Assembly (NCBI RefSeq): GCF_003967355.1
Contig: NZ_BIFH01000015.1
Coordinates: 128,888-192,887 of the forward strand
DNA from: Embleya hyalina
Lineage (GTDB): Bacteria; Actinomycetota; Actinomycetes; Streptomycetales; Streptomycetaceae
Direction of reading: 5' to 3'
Length of the DNA: 64,000 bases
The position numbers were made by a program, and so were the translations under genes. Shown here piece by piece: positions 34,918-42,777 of this stretch (position 1 is its first letter; every line of letters begins with the position of its first letter). Under the pieces are notes generated by a model, which saw only the letters and a list, made by a program, of their open reading frames with translations, did no database searches and had not been told where the DNA came from.

Positions 34918-35508
34918 ATGCCGAACGTGTACATCGTCCCCGTCCTGCTCACCGCGGCGTGCGCCGTCGCGGTGACCACCGTCGTGCGGCGGTTGGCTCG
35001 ACGCCGCCGGGCCCGCGCCGGCGCCGAGGTCTGGGACCAGGCGTTCGTCGACCACCTCTTCCGCAGCCGCGAGCCGGAGCGACCGCCGCTGACCGTGCCG
35101 GGGCACGCGCGCGACGACCTCCCGGACGACCGCCCCGAGCCGGACGAGGACGGCGCCCGCCGCCCACACCCCTCGGAGAACCTGACCCCGCTGCTGCCCA
35201 CCCACCTGACCGCCGGCTACCTCACCGGCCTGGTGGCCGGCGGCACCCCGGTCACGCGCGTGCGCACCGGTTCGCCCGCCGGCGCCGGCGGCCTGGACGT
35301 GCTGGACTTCGCCGACGGCAGTTCGCTGGTGGTGATGCCCGGCGACCCGGAGGCCACCACGCTGATCGAGATCGCGCTGTCCCTGGGTCGCCCGGTCCGA
35401 CTGCTCGGCACCTCGGAGATCGGCGGCGGCTGGACGCTGACCTTCGGCCTGGACGAGGACACCACCTACGCCCTCGCCGACCGCCTGTACGTACGCCCCC
35501 CGGCATAG
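34918..35508 (+). CDS. Membrane-anchored hypothetical protein, 196 residues
   Basis: Unrecognised. An N-terminal transmembrane helix (VYIVPVLLTAACAVAVTTVV) is followed by an Arg patch, an acidic Pro-rich stretch and a C-terminal globular domain of about 100 residues (LTAGYLTGLVAGGTPV, LVVMPGDPEATTLIEIALSL). I chose the ATG at 34918 over a TTG at 34909. It is convergent with the next gene, only 20 bp away. Confidence 0.6.
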   Translation: MPNVYIVPVLLTAACAVAVTTVVRRLARRRRARAGAEVWDQAFVDHLFRSREPERPPLTVPGHARDDLPDDRPEPDEDGARRPHPSENLTPLLPTHLTAGYLTGLVAGGTPVTRVRTGSPAGAGGLDVLDFADGSSLVVMPGDPEATTLIEIALSLGRPVRLLGTSEIGGGWTLTFGLDEDTTYALADRLYVRPPA

Positions 35509-35527
35509 CCGGCGCCGCGGCCGGGCG

Positions 35528-35959
35528 TCAGATCGCCGCGGCCAGCTCCCGGACCATCTCCCGCGCCCGGCGCACCACATCACCCGCCGTCGCCGGCTCG
35601 CCGTCGTCCAGGCCCAGCGGGTGCTCCTCGGCCAACGGCTCCAGCGCCGCGGCCAGATCCCCCGAGGTCACCGCGATCTGGTCGCCGACCACGAACACCC
35701 CCAGGTCCGGCACCTCGCGCCGAGGTTCGCCCTCCACCGCGGCGGCCAGGTCGGCCAGGCACTGGGCCAGCGCGAGCGCCGCGCCCGCCCGGCTCGGCAC
35801 GCCCTCCTGACGGGCGGTCAGCGGGGCCTTGAGCCGGGCCTCGGACAGGTGGCGGAGCCGGTCGGCGACCGCGCCGGACTCCTTGACGAACGGGCCCAGA
35901 TCGACCGTGAGGGAAGCGGACGGTTTCCCGACCGGCGGGATGGGGATGCGGGACGACAT
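35528..35959 (-). CDS. Hypothetical protein, 143 residues
   Basis: Unrecognised; helical and Leu/Ala-rich (LTVDLGPFVKESGAVADRLR, AALALAQCLADLAAAVEG, VGDQIAVTSGDLAAALEPLA). The ATG at 35959 has no ribosome site; TACGCT about 9 bases upstream could be a -10 box of a leaderless transcript. It is divergent from the DUF4287 gene. Confidence 0.55.
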   Translation of the reverse strand: MSSRIPIPPVGKPSASLTVDLGPFVKESGAVADRLRHLSEARLKAPLTARQEGVPSRAGAALALAQCLADLAAAVEGEPRREVPDLGVFVVGDQIAVTSGDLAAALEPLAEEHPLGLDDGEPATAGDVVRRAREMVRELAAAI

Positions 35960-36068
35960 AACCGGAGCGTACCCAGCGCGCGCACCGCGCGTGGGCCGGC
36001 TTCGACCGCTTGCCAACCGTTCGCCCGTCATGCACGCTCGGGTAACGGAACGCTCACCGGAGGCGCTT

Positions 36069-36302
36069 ATGTCCTTGCACTTCTCCGAAGAGACCCACCG
36101 CAACCTCGTGGCCCGGGTGCCCGCCTGCACCGGCCGCGAACTCCCCGAATGGTTCCGCGAGATCGAGGCCGGTCCGGCCTTCTCCCGGTTCGAGGACCGG
36201 GTCTCCTGGCTCCAGGGCGAGCACAACCTCGGACACGGCCACGCCCTCGCCATCGTCCGCGAACACGAGCGCCGCCGGCACGCGCCGGGCGGAGTCAGCT
36301 GA
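36069..36302 (+). CDS. DUF4287 domain protein
   Basis: 77 residues: MSLHFSEETHRNLVARVPAC, TGRELPEWFREI, FSRFEDRVSWLQGEHNLGHG and HALAIVREHERRR. This is the typical DUF4287 layout of a small helical domain of unknown function. GGAGG lies 5 bases before the ATG. It is followed by a terminator. Confidence 0.85.
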   Translation: MSLHFSEETHRNLVARVPACTGRELPEWFREIEAGPAFSRFEDRVSWLQGEHNLGHGHALAIVREHERRRHAPGGVS

Positions 36303-36406
36303 TCCGCCGACCCGCGGCCGATCCGCTGTCGGCCCCCCGTCGAAGACCCCCGTCACGCTGATCGCACGCAGACACCACATCCGCCGCATCCTCCGCCGAT
36401 CCCGCG

Positions 36407-36457
36407 AACGCGAAAACGGCGGTGCCCCCCGAGTGGGAGCACCGCCGTTTTCGCGTT
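36407..36457. terminator. Bidirectional terminator with 19-bp stem
   Basis: AACGCGAAAACGGCGGTGC (36407-36425) pairs perfectly with 36439-36457 around a 13-base loop, and the T-rich strand of the stem serves both directions. It lies between convergent genes. Confidence 0.85.
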
Positions 36458-36482
36458 GTCGGGCCGCGGCCCGTCACCCGCG

Positions 36483-37337
36483 TCAGTCCCGCAGGATCGA
36501 CAGCAGGCGCAGGACCTCCATGTAGATCCACACGAGCGTCACGGTCAGAGCGAACGCCGACCGCCACGCCTCCTTCTCCGGGACGCCCTGGGCGGCCAGT
36601 TGCTCGATCTCGTTGAAGTCGAGGGACAGGAAGAACGCACCGATGAGGATGCCGAGGATGCCCATCACGATGCCGAGCGGTCCGCTGCGCAGGCCGAGGC
36701 CGTCGCCGCCGGCGATCAGGATCGCGAGACCGTTGACGAGCGAGAGCAGCACGAAGCCGATGGCGATCGCCATGCCGATCCGCGCGTAGCGGCTCGTCAC
36801 CTTGATCCAGCCGGACTTGTACGCGACCAGCACACCGACGAACACGGAGGCCGTGCCGAGCACGGCCTGAACCACGATGCCGCTGTACTGCTGCTCGAAC
36901 GCGTGGCTGATCGCGCCCAGGAAGACACCCTCGAGCGCGGCGTAGGTCAGCACCAGGGCCGGGCTGATCTCCCGCTTGAAGGTCAGGACCATCGCGACGA
37001 CGAACGCCGCCAACGCGGCGCCGACCGCCCAGCCGAAGTTCTCGAACGGCAGGAAGGCCCACGACAGTGCACCGGCGACGACGACCGTCAACAGCGTCAT
37101 CGCGGTACGCGCGACCACGTCGTCGATCGTCATCCGGCCGGTCTGGAGCGGACCGGCGGACTGCGCCCGGTACATCTCCTGAAGCTGCTCGGGGGTCATC
37201 GGTTGCATCGGCGGCTGCTGCGGCCCACCGAACGGGGCGCCCTGCGGCCCGGGCTGCGGCGCTCCGTAGCCGGCCTGCTGCTGCCGGCCGGTCTCGAACG
37301 CCCCCCGCCGCGTGAGCACCGGGTTGCTGCTCCTCAT
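36483..37337 (-). CDS. Bax inhibitor-1/YccA family membrane protein
   Basis: 284 residues. A Pro/Gln-rich cytoplasmic tail (about 1-65) is followed by seven predicted transmembrane helices of the Bax inhibitor-1 fold, including AMTLLTVVVAGALSWAFLPF, ALEGVFLGAISHAFEQQYSG and the final ALTVTLVWIYMEVLRLL. Bacterial members may be pH-sensitive calcium leak channels or regulators of membrane proteases. It is the last host gene before the prophage junction. Confidence 0.9.
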   Translation of the reverse strand: MRSSNPVLTRRGAFETGRQQQAGYGAPQPGPQGAPFGGPQQPPMQPMTPEQLQEMYRAQSAGPLQTGRMTIDDVVARTAMTLLTVVVAGALSWAFLPFENFGWAVGAALAAFVVAMVLTFKREISPALVLTYAALEGVFLGAISHAFEQQYSGIVVQAVLGTASVFVGVLVAYKSGWIKVTSRYARIGMAIAIGFVLLSLVNGLAILIAGGDGLGLRSGPLGIVMGILGILIGAFFLSLDFNEIEQLAAQGVPEKEAWRSAFALTVTLVWIYMEVLRLLSILRD

Positions 37338-37656
37338 GTCATCTCCTCCATGCCCCCGGGTGGGGGTCGTGGCTTAAGAGAGTAATCCCCGAGTAAAGCT
37401 CCCGGGGGCTCCATCCTTCCCCCTCAACGTCCTCGGACACGCGATTTGTGCCCGTGGTCACTGTCCGGTCATAAAAAGTCGGATGGAATCCATCGCGAAG
37501 CCGATCGCTGTAGGCGCGGGAGCACCCGGCGCTGTTCGCGTGCGTGGGTGGCCCGCGGGCCCGGGAAATCATCCGGTTGGTGGTCCAGACCACCGAGGCC
37601 CGCCGTCGCGAGTTCGCAACGATACGGCGTTCTTGCAGGTCAGAGCCATGATCATC
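37338..37656. other. Host intergenic region before prophage junction
   Basis: No convincing gene. It holds an AT-rich promoter-like patch (CATAAAAAGTC near 37471), the DasR-like site at 37579 and the repeat TGCAGGTCA at 37634. Small open frames here end in peptide sequence that comes from reading through the tRNA fragment and are not credible. Confidence 0.5.
37579..37594. promoter_or_regulatory. DasR-like operator (dre-like)
   Basis: The 16-bp near-perfect palindrome GGTGGTCCAGACCACC contains TGGTC-C-AGACCA. It differs from the DasR dre core TGGTCTAGACCA at one position. No GlcNAc-related gene is adjacent; GntR-family binding is inferred from the motif. Confidence 0.45.
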
Positions 37657-37729
37657 TGGTCCCCGGAGCGGGACTCGAACCCGTTCCGAGCGATCTTGTG
37701 ACCTGCGGTTTTAGCGTTTATGCAGGTCA
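37634..37729. repeat. Repeats flanking the attachment core
   Basis: TGCAGGTCA occurs at 37634-37642 and 37721-37729, with TGACCTGC in inverted orientation at 37699-37706. They surround the tRNA-end core and could be arm-type binding sites for the integrase. Confidence 0.45.
37657..37683 (-). other. tRNA 3'-end fragment: prophage attachment junction
   Basis: On the minus strand this reads as a T-arm (CGGG-TTCGAGT-CCCG), the acceptor 3' strand TCCGGGG, A73 and CCA. No D- or anticodon arm lies upstream of it, so the intact tRNA is not here. A 3' tRNA fragment beside an integrase gene is the expected att product. The intact gene should lie at the other end of the element. Confidence 0.7.
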
Positions 37730-37836
37730 ACGAGCAGGCATCGATGCCAATCAGGGGCGGATGGATCGGTACTGGCCGGTGATCGTGTTGACAGAATCAA
37801 CGCCACCGATCTTGGTCCTGATCTACGCTGCGTCAC

Positions 37837-39102
37837 ATGGCGAGCATTCGAGAGCGGGTCCGGGCGGACGGCGGCATCACCTACACCGTGCTGTGGCGCG
37901 AGGACGGCAAGCAGCCCTCGGAGTCATTCGACGACCCGGTCCAGGCCGAGGCGTTCAAGCTGCTGGTCGAGGCGAACGGCGGCCGGGCACCAGCCGGGTG
38001 GATCCGCGGGCACGGGTTCGTCGACCCGTCCACGGCGGCGGTTGTCGCCGATGCACCGATCACATTTCGAGACTGGGCGCGTCGGGTGATCAACAGCCGG
38101 ACGGGAGTGGAATCGCGTACCCGTTCGGACTACCTGCGTGACGCCGAACGATGGCTGTTCCCGACGTTCGGCGAGGCGAACGTGAGGGTCAACGACACCA
38201 TTGACACCGAGGCCGTGCGCCTGTGGCTGGTCCGCATGGAGTCGGCGACCTACGTCAAAGGGAAGAATCCCGACGGGACCCCGCGGATCAAAACCGTCAG
38301 CCCTAAAACCGTCCGCAACGTCCACGGTCTGTTGTCCTCGATCCTCCAGGCCGCCGTCGACCACGACCCGCAGATCCGCACCCGCAACCCGTGCGTCGGC
38401 ATAACCCTGCCCCGGGTTGACGACGAGATCGAGGATGAGGCGACGTTTCTGACGCCGGACGAGGTGGCGTTGTTCATCTCCTGTTTCAACCGGCGGACGG
38501 ACCAGCTCGCGTCAACAATCGCGTACGGAACGGGGGTTCGATATGGAGAACTCACCGCACTGCAACCCCAGGACCGCGTCAAGTTGGGCCATCGTCCGGC
38601 CGTGCGTATCCAGCGGGCATGGAAACGCCGCGACGACGGCACCTATTACATGGGCGCCCCGAAGTCCAAGCGCAGCCGCCGAACCCTCACCGTCACCTCG
38701 ACCGTTGACGACGCTCTGGACGAGCTCTCCGACATGGCGGCGGGCAGGCAGGGAGATCCGATCGGGAAACGGCGGCGCCTACTCCTGGTGGATACCGCTG
38801 GCAACAGGTTGCACTACTCGTCGTTCGGCGACCGTTGGGATCGGGCCCTTCAGCAAGCTCTGCGCGAGGGGCTGGACAAGGAGCCGACGCCGCACGACTT
38901 GCGGCACTCGCACGCCGCGGCGCTCATCTCTGCTGGCACACCGCTGCCTGCGATCCAGCGTCGCCTCGGCCACGAGTCCATCCAGACCACCGTCGACACC
39001 TACGGGCACCTGCTGCCCGATATCGATGACGTGATGCTCGCGGCCGTTGAGGCGACCCTGACAGGGATTGGAACCCCGCAACTGCGGCTGTTCGCCGCCT
39101 AG
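37837..39102 (+). CDS. int: Tyrosine-type site-specific integrase
   Basis: 421 residues. The SAM-like N-terminal core-binding domain (about 75-185) has FRDWARRVINSRTGVESRTR. The catalytic domain (about 205-400) shows Arg in TGVRYGELTAL, HDLRHSHAA (HxxR), LGHESIQTT (His) and the nucleophile Tyr in VDTYGHLLP. All catalytic residues are present, so it should be active at the adjacent tRNA att site. Its stop overlaps that of the convergent 77-residue gene. Confidence 0.93.
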   Translation: MASIRERVRADGGITYTVLWREDGKQPSESFDDPVQAEAFKLLVEANGGRAPAGWIRGHGFVDPSTAAVVADAPITFRDWARRVINSRTGVESRTRSDYLRDAERWLFPTFGEANVRVNDTIDTEAVRLWLVRMESATYVKGKNPDGTPRIKTVSPKTVRNVHGLLSSILQAAVDHDPQIRTRNPCVGITLPRVDDEIEDEATFLTPDEVALFISCFNRRTDQLASTIAYGTGVRYGELTALQPQDRVKLGHRPAVRIQRAWKRRDDGTYYMGAPKSKRSRRTLTVTSTVDDALDELSDMAAGRQGDPIGKRRRLLLVDTAGNRLHYSSFGDRWDRALQQALREGLDKEPTPHDLRHSHAAALISAGTPLPAIQRRLGHESIQTTVDTYGHLLPDIDDVMLAAVEATLTGIGTPQLRLFAA

Positions 39103-39332
39103 TCCTGCTTGGTGGCGCCGTTCCTCAACTCGTTGACTGCTTCGATGACCGCTGTTCGGATCGCGTCGGTGATGGCGGTGCCGAGTGCCGCCGCCAACTC
39201 CGGCCGGATGTCTGCTTGGGGGACGATCCATACGTCAGTGTCCGGAAGTTGGACCGGTGTGACGTAGATGCCCGGCTCCAGCGGTTCGCGCTGGAGTCGG
39301 ACGGGATTGGTGACCAAGCTCCCCCTCCTCAT
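39099..39332 (-). CDS. Small prophage protein, 77 residues
   Basis: Unrecognised: VTPVQLPDTDVWIVPQADIR, then a helical C-terminus (LAAALGTAITDAIRTAVIEA). The in-frame ATG at 39332 has a poor ribosome site, whereas AGGAGG just inside it would suit a TTG at 39317, giving a protein 5 residues shorter. It lies between int and the repressor gene, and its stop codon overlaps that of int. Confidence 0.55.
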   Translation of the reverse strand: MRRGSLVTNPVRLQREPLEPGIYVTPVQLPDTDVWIVPQADIRPELAAALGTAITDAIRTAVIEAVNELRNGATKQD

Positions 39333-39462
39333 TTCTTCGAGGCTCGACCAAACTCCCTGGTCGAACGCTCGTGCGAACGCCCGTGAGGTTGGATCACCAT
39401 ACGTCAGCGTGCTTCAGGACACACCGAGGATACGAGGAAAGATCATTTATGTGATTGACCAG

Positions 39463-39852
39463 TTACGGACCGTTCGACTCATCCACCCCATCCGCCTCCG
39501 CCTTCACTCGTTCGATTGCTTCACGAGTCAACTGCGCCCCCTCTATTGAGACATCGGCGTGGTGGTACACCTGCTGGCCTTCAATGTCGGATGTTCGGAT
39601 CCATTGCCTAATCGCGGCATCCTCGACCACGGCCCTGGCGATACCCAGACCGGCCGCGATCGCGGAGATCAACTCCGGTGTCGGCTGAGGAGACTTGCCT
39701 TGGATGATGTTGCCGATCAGGGATTTGCTGGGCGAGTAACCCGACTCTGGGTCCACGGCGCGCTCGGCGAACTCTCGCACGGTCCATCGCTTCCCCGGCC
39801 CCACCGACGCGGCGACGAGATCATTGAAGGGCTGGCTTGTTCTGGCCGGCAT
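39463..39852 (-). CDS. Helix-turn-helix repressor candidate (immunity)
   Basis: 129 residues, transcribed opposite to the early genes as expected for a phage repressor. XRE-like helices: RWTVREFAERAVDPESGYS, PSKSLIGNIIQGKSPQPTPE, LISAIAAGLGIARAVVED. Similar proteins sit beside integrases of Streptomyces prophages and ICEs. The ATG at 39852 has AAAGGA 7 bases upstream. Palindromic sites between it and the rightward gene at 40059 would be its operators (inference). Confidence 0.75.
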   Translation of the reverse strand: MPARTSQPFNDLVAASVGPGKRWTVREFAERAVDPESGYSPSKSLIGNIIQGKSPQPTPELISAIAAGLGIARAVVEDAAIRQWIRTSDIEGQQVYHHADVSIEGAQLTREAIERVKAEADGVDESNGP

Positions 39853-39909
39853 GTCTTGTCCTTTGTCCACGCCCGATGCCGTGTGCTGGCGGCACTGTCG
39901 GGCCTCATT

Positions 39910-39931
39910 GTCCACGTCCGGGGACGCGGAC
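39910..39931. promoter_or_regulatory. Operator-like palindrome O1
   Basis: GTCCACGTCC and GGACGCGGAC form inverted arms with one mismatch and a 2-bp centre. It is preceded by TTGTCCAC. It lies 58 bp upstream of the repressor start. Confidence 0.55.
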
Positions 39932-39976
39932 GTGCATGATGGTCGGACCTTTGACTGAATCTAGGCGCGCGCGGCT

Positions 39977-39994
39977 TGTCCACGATCCTGGACA
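39977..39994. promoter_or_regulatory. Operator-like palindrome O2
   Basis: TGTCCA and TGGACA flank 6 bp (CGATCC). It has the same 18-bp design as O3 and starts 46 bp before it. Confidence 0.65.
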
Positions 39995-40022
39995 GAGGGG
40001 GGCTGATGTGCTTGACTCTCGT

Positions 40023-40040
40023 TGTCCACAATCATGGACA
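40023..40040. promoter_or_regulatory. Operator-like palindrome O3
   Basis: TGTCCA and TGGACA flank 6 bp (CAATCA). It ends 19 bp before the Cro-like GTG at 40059. The sequence TTGTCCACA at 40022 is also the Streptomyces DnaA-box form. Confidence 0.65.
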
Positions 40041-40058
40041 GCAATCCGGAGGTTCGCT

Positions 40059-40370
40059 GTGCCCCCCGAGCAGTATCGGATCGTTGACGGCGATCTGCTG
40101 CACAGGCTCATGCGCCGCCCCCCGAGCGGCGCCCGCCTCACCATCCGAGACCTGGCAAACCTGCTGGGCCTCTCCAAGAGCAAGGTCAGCGGGATGATTA
40201 CCGGCTCCCGGCCGGTCGTCACGGCCGCGACGGCGGAGCGGACTTGTACCGTGCTCGGCGTCCACCGCGCCGCTCTTTTTTTGCCCATCTTGTCCACGTC
40301 CCTGGACGTGGACGGCTATTCAGAGAGGAGTGTCCGCCATGACGCTGGCCGAGGCCGTCGAGCTGGCTGA
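40059..40370 (+). CDS. Cro-like helix-turn-helix protein
   Basis: 103 residues. The helix-turn-helix (about 25-70) reads LTIRDLANLLGLSKSKVSGM then ITGSRPVVTAATAERTCTVL. The GTG at 40059 has GGAGG 6 bases upstream, right behind palindrome O3. First gene of the rightward early operon and divergent from the repressor gene, the place of cro. Its 3' end encloses palindrome O4 and overlaps the next gene by 32 bases. The C-terminal tail is probably shaped by that operator. Confidence 0.75.
   Translation: MPPEQYRIVDGDLLHRLMRRPPSGARLTIRDLANLLGLSKSKVSGMITGSRPVVTAATAERTCTVLGVHRAALFLPILSTSLDVDGYSERSVRHDAGRGRRAG
40292..40313. promoter_or_regulatory. Operator-like palindrome O4 (perfect)
   Basis: GTCCACGTCC and GGACGTGGAC are perfect 10-bp arms around CT. 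It lies inside the 3' end of the Cro-like gene, 26 bp before the next start. Confidence 0.65.
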
Positions 40371-40686
40371 GACCCGGCGCGCGAGTTCGCTCGGCGTCCG
40401 TCCCCTGTCCTACGACTACGCCGGTGCCGCCGCCGAACTGAACTGCTACGAGAGCTGGTTGCGGGACAACATCGGGCGCCTGCCGCACTCCAAGCTCGGC
40501 CAGTCGGTCGCGTTCACAACCGAACACCTGGCAACGATCTTGCGGATGTTCGAGGTCGTGCCCCACGTCTCGCCAATCCCGTTGACGGCGGCGGCCGGGC
40601 TGGACATCGCACCACGCCGGGCTCGCTCGCAGACACCGATCCCCGACTTGAAGCCGCGCGGCGGTCGCCGCCGCGCGAGTGCCTGA
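40339..40686 (+). CDS. Excisionase-like DNA-binding protein
   Basis: 115 residues. The central segment YAGAAAELNCYESWLRDNIG and RLPHSKLGQSVAFTTEHLAT matches the winged-helix (helix-turn-helix 17/AlpA-like) domain of phage excisionases and pocket regulators. The C-terminal tail is basic (KPRGGRRRASA). The ATG at 40339 has GAGGAG 8 bases upstream. It could direct excision together with Int, or be an early regulator. Confidence 0.65.
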   Translation: MTLAEAVELAETRRASSLGVRPLSYDYAGAAAELNCYESWLRDNIGRLPHSKLGQSVAFTTEHLATILRMFEVVPHVSPIPLTAAAGLDIAPRRARSQTPIPDLKPRGGRRRASA

Positions 40687-40783
40687 CCCCATGGGTAGGG
40701 CCGTCCGCCGACGACCGGCTGCATCCGGTCTCGCCAGCGGCGCGGCCCCTGCCCGCCACACACACCACAGAGGAGTGGCGAAC

Positions 40784-41683
40784 GTGAACCACAGTATCGA
40801 GACGAACAAGCGGCCCGACGACCTCGCCCAGGTACGCGCCGCCAGCATCATGCTGTCGCTGGTCTCCCGGCACGCCGACCTGCCCGCGCTGACGTGGTCG
40901 GTCGACCCGGCCGGGCACGTGGTCGGCACCCGCACCGCCGGGCCGGACGCCGACGTCGCCGAGGACCTGGGGGCGTGGGCGGGCGCGCTCGACGTGGCAG
41001 TGACGGCGACGCCGCACCGGTGCGACGGCCGCATCGTCTACCGGGCGCGGGTCGACCTGTCCGGCACCGGCCGGCCCGACCCGGGCGCCGGCCCGACGCC
41101 GGTCACCATCACCGGTGTCGGCGTGCTGGCCCGTCCGGCGCCGGGCTGCACCGCCGAGTACGGCGGCCCCGGCTACACCCGGTGTGAGCTCGCCGCCGGT
41201 CATGACGGGCGGCACCATGCCCCGCTCGGCAGCATGCGTACCGCCACGTGGGACACGGACACCGCCGAGGTGCTGCCGGTCGGCACGCAACCGGCGGACC
41301 CGTGCAATCCGGCGGACGACGCGCCGCGGCCGCACCCGGGCTGGCGGCGGGTCGCCGGCGACCGGTGGGAGCGCGACGCGATCGGGACCGTGTGGGCGGT
41401 CGAGGTGCTGGACGAAACCGAGGTCGACCCGATCAGCGACCCGGGTGGCGGCGCCTACCTCACCGGCCCCGGCGAGTGGTCGAGCGGCCGGCGGGTTGCG
41501 GTGGTCAGCCTGGCCGCCGGGCTGTTGGCGGCCGACCGCGCCATCGGCGAATGGGCCGTGGCCGAGGCCGTTGCGATCGGCGAGGACGCCGCGTCCGACG
41601 AGGAGGGTCGGGCCACGATCCGCGAGGACGACCCGGACGAGGGCCGGGACCTCGACGACGAGTACGACGACGGTGACGCCTGA
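40784..41683 (+). CDS. Hypothetical prophage protein, 299 residues
   Basis: Unrecognised. A GTG at 40784 follows GAGGAG by 8 bases. The middle region (WSVDPAGHVVGTRTAGPDAD, CTAEYGGPGYTRCELAAGHD, GRHHAPLGSMRTATWDTDTA) contains a Cys/His pattern of the CxxH sort seen in many actinophage proteins. The C-terminus is very acidic (EDDPDEGRDLDDEYDDGDA). Its stop shares one base with the next start. Confidence 0.6.
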   Translation: MNHSIETNKRPDDLAQVRAASIMLSLVSRHADLPALTWSVDPAGHVVGTRTAGPDADVAEDLGAWAGALDVAVTATPHRCDGRIVYRARVDLSGTGRPDPGAGPTPVTITGVGVLARPAPGCTAEYGGPGYTRCELAAGHDGRHHAPLGSMRTATWDTDTAEVLPVGTQPADPCNPADDAPRPHPGWRRVAGDRWERDAIGTVWAVEVLDETEVDPISDPGGGAYLTGPGEWSSGRRVAVVSLAAGLLAADRAIGEWAVAEAVAIGEDAASDEEGRATIREDDPDEGRDLDDEYDDGDA

Positions 41684-41934
41684 TGGCCGCGCGCAAGACC
41701 GCGAAGCAGTGGAACGAGGGCATGACCGGCGTCAGCCGGCCGGCCGCCGGGTCGCCGGTGGTCGAACGGTGCACGGTCGACGGCTGCGGCCAGGCCGCGA
41801 CCGCCGGCCGGTCGCCCCGCGGCTGGGTCCGCACCGCCGTGTCCGAGTCGACCGAGCCCGCCCGCGTGTGGTGCTGCGGCCGGTGCGCGGCGGTCGGCAT
41901 CGCCCTCGCCGAACTGCGGATGGTGCGGCCGTGA
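41683..41934 (+). CDS. Small Cys-rich prophage protein, 83 residues
   Basis: The ATG shares its A with the preceding stop. Cysteines in ERCTVDGCGQAAT and VWCCGRCAAVG suggest a zinc ribbon. No family was recognised. It ends in GTGA overlap with the next gene. Confidence 0.6.
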   Translation: MAARKTAKQWNEGMTGVSRPAAGSPVVERCTVDGCGQAATAGRSPRGWVRTAVSESTEPARVWCCGRCAAVGIALAELRMVRP

Positions 41935-42110
41935 CCGGCCCGGAGCACTACCGCGAGGCCGAGCGCCTGCTGAGGCTGGCGCACCACAACAGCTACGGCG
42001 ACGGCAACGACGCGGCGCGCGCCACCGCACTCGCCGCCGAGGCCCAGGCGCACGCGACGCTCGCGCTCGCCGCCGCGCTGGCCCACGCCAACGGCGAGGT
42101 TCCCGCGTGA
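41931..42110 (+). CDS. Small helical prophage protein, 59 residues
   Basis: GTGA overlaps the previous stop and GTGA again overlaps the next start. The sequence is almost entirely helical and Ala-rich (EAERLLRLAHHNSYGDGNDA, AQAHATLALAAALAH). Similar tetratricopeptide-like snippets occur in actinophage early regions. The function is unknown. Confidence 0.6.
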   Translation: MTGPEHYREAERLLRLAHHNSYGDGNDAARATALAAEAQAHATLALAAALAHANGEVPA

Positions 42111-42409
42111 CCGCGCCCACCGCCGCCGCCCTCACCGCGGGGGCGGCGGCCCCGCCCCGAACCGCCCTCGCGTGGGGCCTGGTTCACCGCGCCGACGTCG
42201 CCGCCGACGGCCGGATCACCGGCTCGATCGCCCGGCCGACCCGGCACGGATCGCCCGCCCACGCCGAGCGGCACTACGCGATCCAGTCCGTCGAGATCGC
42301 CCGCGCCGAGGACCAGGCCGCCGGGCGCGACCCGTCGGTGTGGCTCCTGGCCTGGCACGACGGCGACCGCTGGCACACCACCGACAACATCCCGGGAGAC
42401 ACCCGATGA
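42107..42409 (+). CDS. Hypothetical prophage protein, 100 residues
   Basis: Unrecognised, coupled at both ends by 4-bp overlaps. A beta-rich central part (ALAWGLVHRADVAADGRITG, WLLAWHDGDRWHTTDN) is visible. It is probably cytosolic. Confidence 0.6.
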   Translation: MTAPTAAALTAGAAAPPRTALAWGLVHRADVAADGRITGSIARPTRHGSPAHAERHYAIQSVEIARAEDQAAGRDPSVWLLAWHDGDRWHTTDNIPGDTR

Positions 42410-42777
42410 AGCCCATGTCCGCCAGCCGCCTCGCGGTCATCCGCGGGATGAAGTTCACCGAGCGCGACCGCCACGTTTTCGGTGTCTTCCACGACGCCGT
42501 CGAGCACGGCCTGTTCGTCCAGGCCGTCGGGCACCACAACGCCCGCATCGAGGTGCTGGCCGAGGTCGACCGGCTCGCTGCACAGATCGCTGCCGTCGTC
42601 GTGCTGCACGAGTGGGACGAGGCGTTCGGTGTCCGGTTCTGCCGGCACTGCTCGCGGCCCGCCGTCACCGTGCCGTGGCCGTGCCCGACCGTCGGCCTGG
42701 TCCTCGACGCCGAACAGGCCGACCACCACGTACACACCACCCGCACCCAGGCCACCGCCGAGGAGAGCGACCGATGA
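42406..42777 (+). CDS. Hypothetical prophage protein, 123 residues
   Basis: The ATGA overlap with the previous stop fixes the start. It has helical stretches (FGVFHDAVEHGLFVQAVGHH, LAEVDRLAAQIAAVVVLHEW) and a possible metal site in RFCRHCSRPAVTVPWPC. The function is unknown. It lies directly before the ATPase gene. Confidence 0.6.
   Translation: MKPMSASRLAVIRGMKFTERDRHVFGVFHDAVEHGLFVQAVGHHNARIEVLAEVDRLAAQIAAVVVLHEWDEAFGVRFCRHCSRPAVTVPWPCPTVGLVLDAEQADHHVHTTRTQATAEESDR

Noticed and set aside
37483-37701. Small open frame across the att region
   Set aside because: Its C-terminal peptide (WSPERDSNP) comes from reading through the tRNA end, a well-known false gene.
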